Source: Nitrososphaerales archaeon TH1177
Lineage (GTDB): Archaea; Thermoproteota; Nitrososphaeria; Nitrososphaerales; Nitrososphaeraceae
DNA: 5,134 nucleotides
Reading direction: 5' to 3'
Assembly (NCBI GenBank): GCA_014523515.1
Contig: JAATVJ010000345.1
Location: forward strand, 1-5,134
Shown: positions 4,995-5,134 of the stretch, piece after piece
Layout: each line of letters opens with the position of its first letter
Position numbering within the stretch: the first letter of the stretch is position 1
Notes under the pieces: model-generated
What the model was told of the DNA's origin: nothing
Databases searched by the model: none
Seen by the model: the letters and a program-made list of their open reading frames with translations, nothing else
Program-made: the position numbers and the translations under genes

Positions 4995-5134
4995 TTATTT
5001 TTTATTTTTTGATCCCCATCTCTTGAACATATTATTGTCAATATCAAATTGATCCAAAACTTTCCCTACAATATGAGATAAAAGATCATCAATGGTATTT
5101 GGATGAAAATAAAATCCTGGCATTGCAGGTAAAA
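4995..5134 (-). CDS. ubiX: UbiX-family flavin prenyltransferase, C-terminal end (partial)
   Basis: The gene enters from the right edge on the minus strand. Forty-five residues precede the TAA (4997-4995), with LPAMPGFYFHPNTIDDLLSH followed by IVGKVLDQFDI and a short RWGS-Lys tail. This matches the conserved C-terminus of UbiX/Pad1 flavoproteins, where 'MP-x-FY-x-x-P-x-(T/S)-(I/L)-(D/E)-(D/E)' and 'GK/R-(V/I)-LD-x-(F/L)-x-I' are near-invariant; the FY..P stretch lines the substrate pocket. UbiX attaches a dimethylallyl group to FMN to make prenylated FMN, the cofactor of UbiD-type decarboxylases, so it may serve quinone or aromatic-acid chemistry. Start, the rest of the flavin site and any ubiD partner lie outside the window. 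It converges on the membrane-protein gene. Confidence 0.85.
   Translation of the reverse strand, partial: LPAMPGFYFHPNTIDDLLSHIVGKVLDQFDIDNNMFKRWGSKNKK

Overview
The window looks archaeal, most likely an AT-rich ammonia-oxidising thaumarchaeon (Nitrososphaeria; a Nitrosocosmicus-like genome would fit). This is inferred from a fused ThiD-ThiN thiamine enzyme, a DUF424 protein, a double-KH Dim2/Pno1-type protein, the tail of an archaeal A/V-type ATPase subunit F, TATA-like boxes close to start codons, weak or absent Shine-Dalgarno sites and T-tract ends to transcription units. Base composition is strongly AT-biased, with intergenic DNA even more so than genes. The lineage was not tested by any search.

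Layout: (1) 1-125, C-terminal end of an ATPase subunit F-like gene on +. (2) 126-311, spacer with a T-tract end and the promoter of the next gene. (3) 312-1673, thiDN, bifunctional HMP/HMP-P kinase and thiamine-phosphate synthase. (4) 1740-2447, a sugar-phosphate nucleotidyltransferase, probably for glycan precursors. (5) 2448-3350, about 900 bases with no convincing gene but rich in TTA/ATT triplet arrays, A/T hairpins and a purine/pyrimidine strand switch. (6) 3351-3731, DUF424 protein starting at GTG, with a 17-base palindrome between its TATA-like box and the start. (7) 3850-4440, a Dim2/Pno1-like two-KH RNA-binding protein starting at TTG. (8) 4500-4880, an unknown two-helix membrane protein with an Asp/Asn/His-rich disordered head. 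(9) 4881-4994, T-rich convergent end. (10) 4995-5134 on -, the C-terminus of a UbiX-type flavin prenyltransferase.

No single pathway links these genes. ATPase F, ThiDN, the nucleotidyltransferase and UbiX serve energy, thiamine, glycan and prenyl-FMN metabolism respectively. Only DUF424 and the KH protein look functionally close, both plausibly belonging to translation or ribosome assembly. Most adjacent genes seem to have their own promoter and terminator rather than forming one operon.

I see no defence system, CRISPR array, insertion sequence, phage gene, tRNA or rRNA. The parts most worth a second look are the repeat-rich spacer 2448-3350, the palindrome at 3322-3338 and the orphan membrane protein at 4500-4880. 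None of them is strong evidence for a new system.
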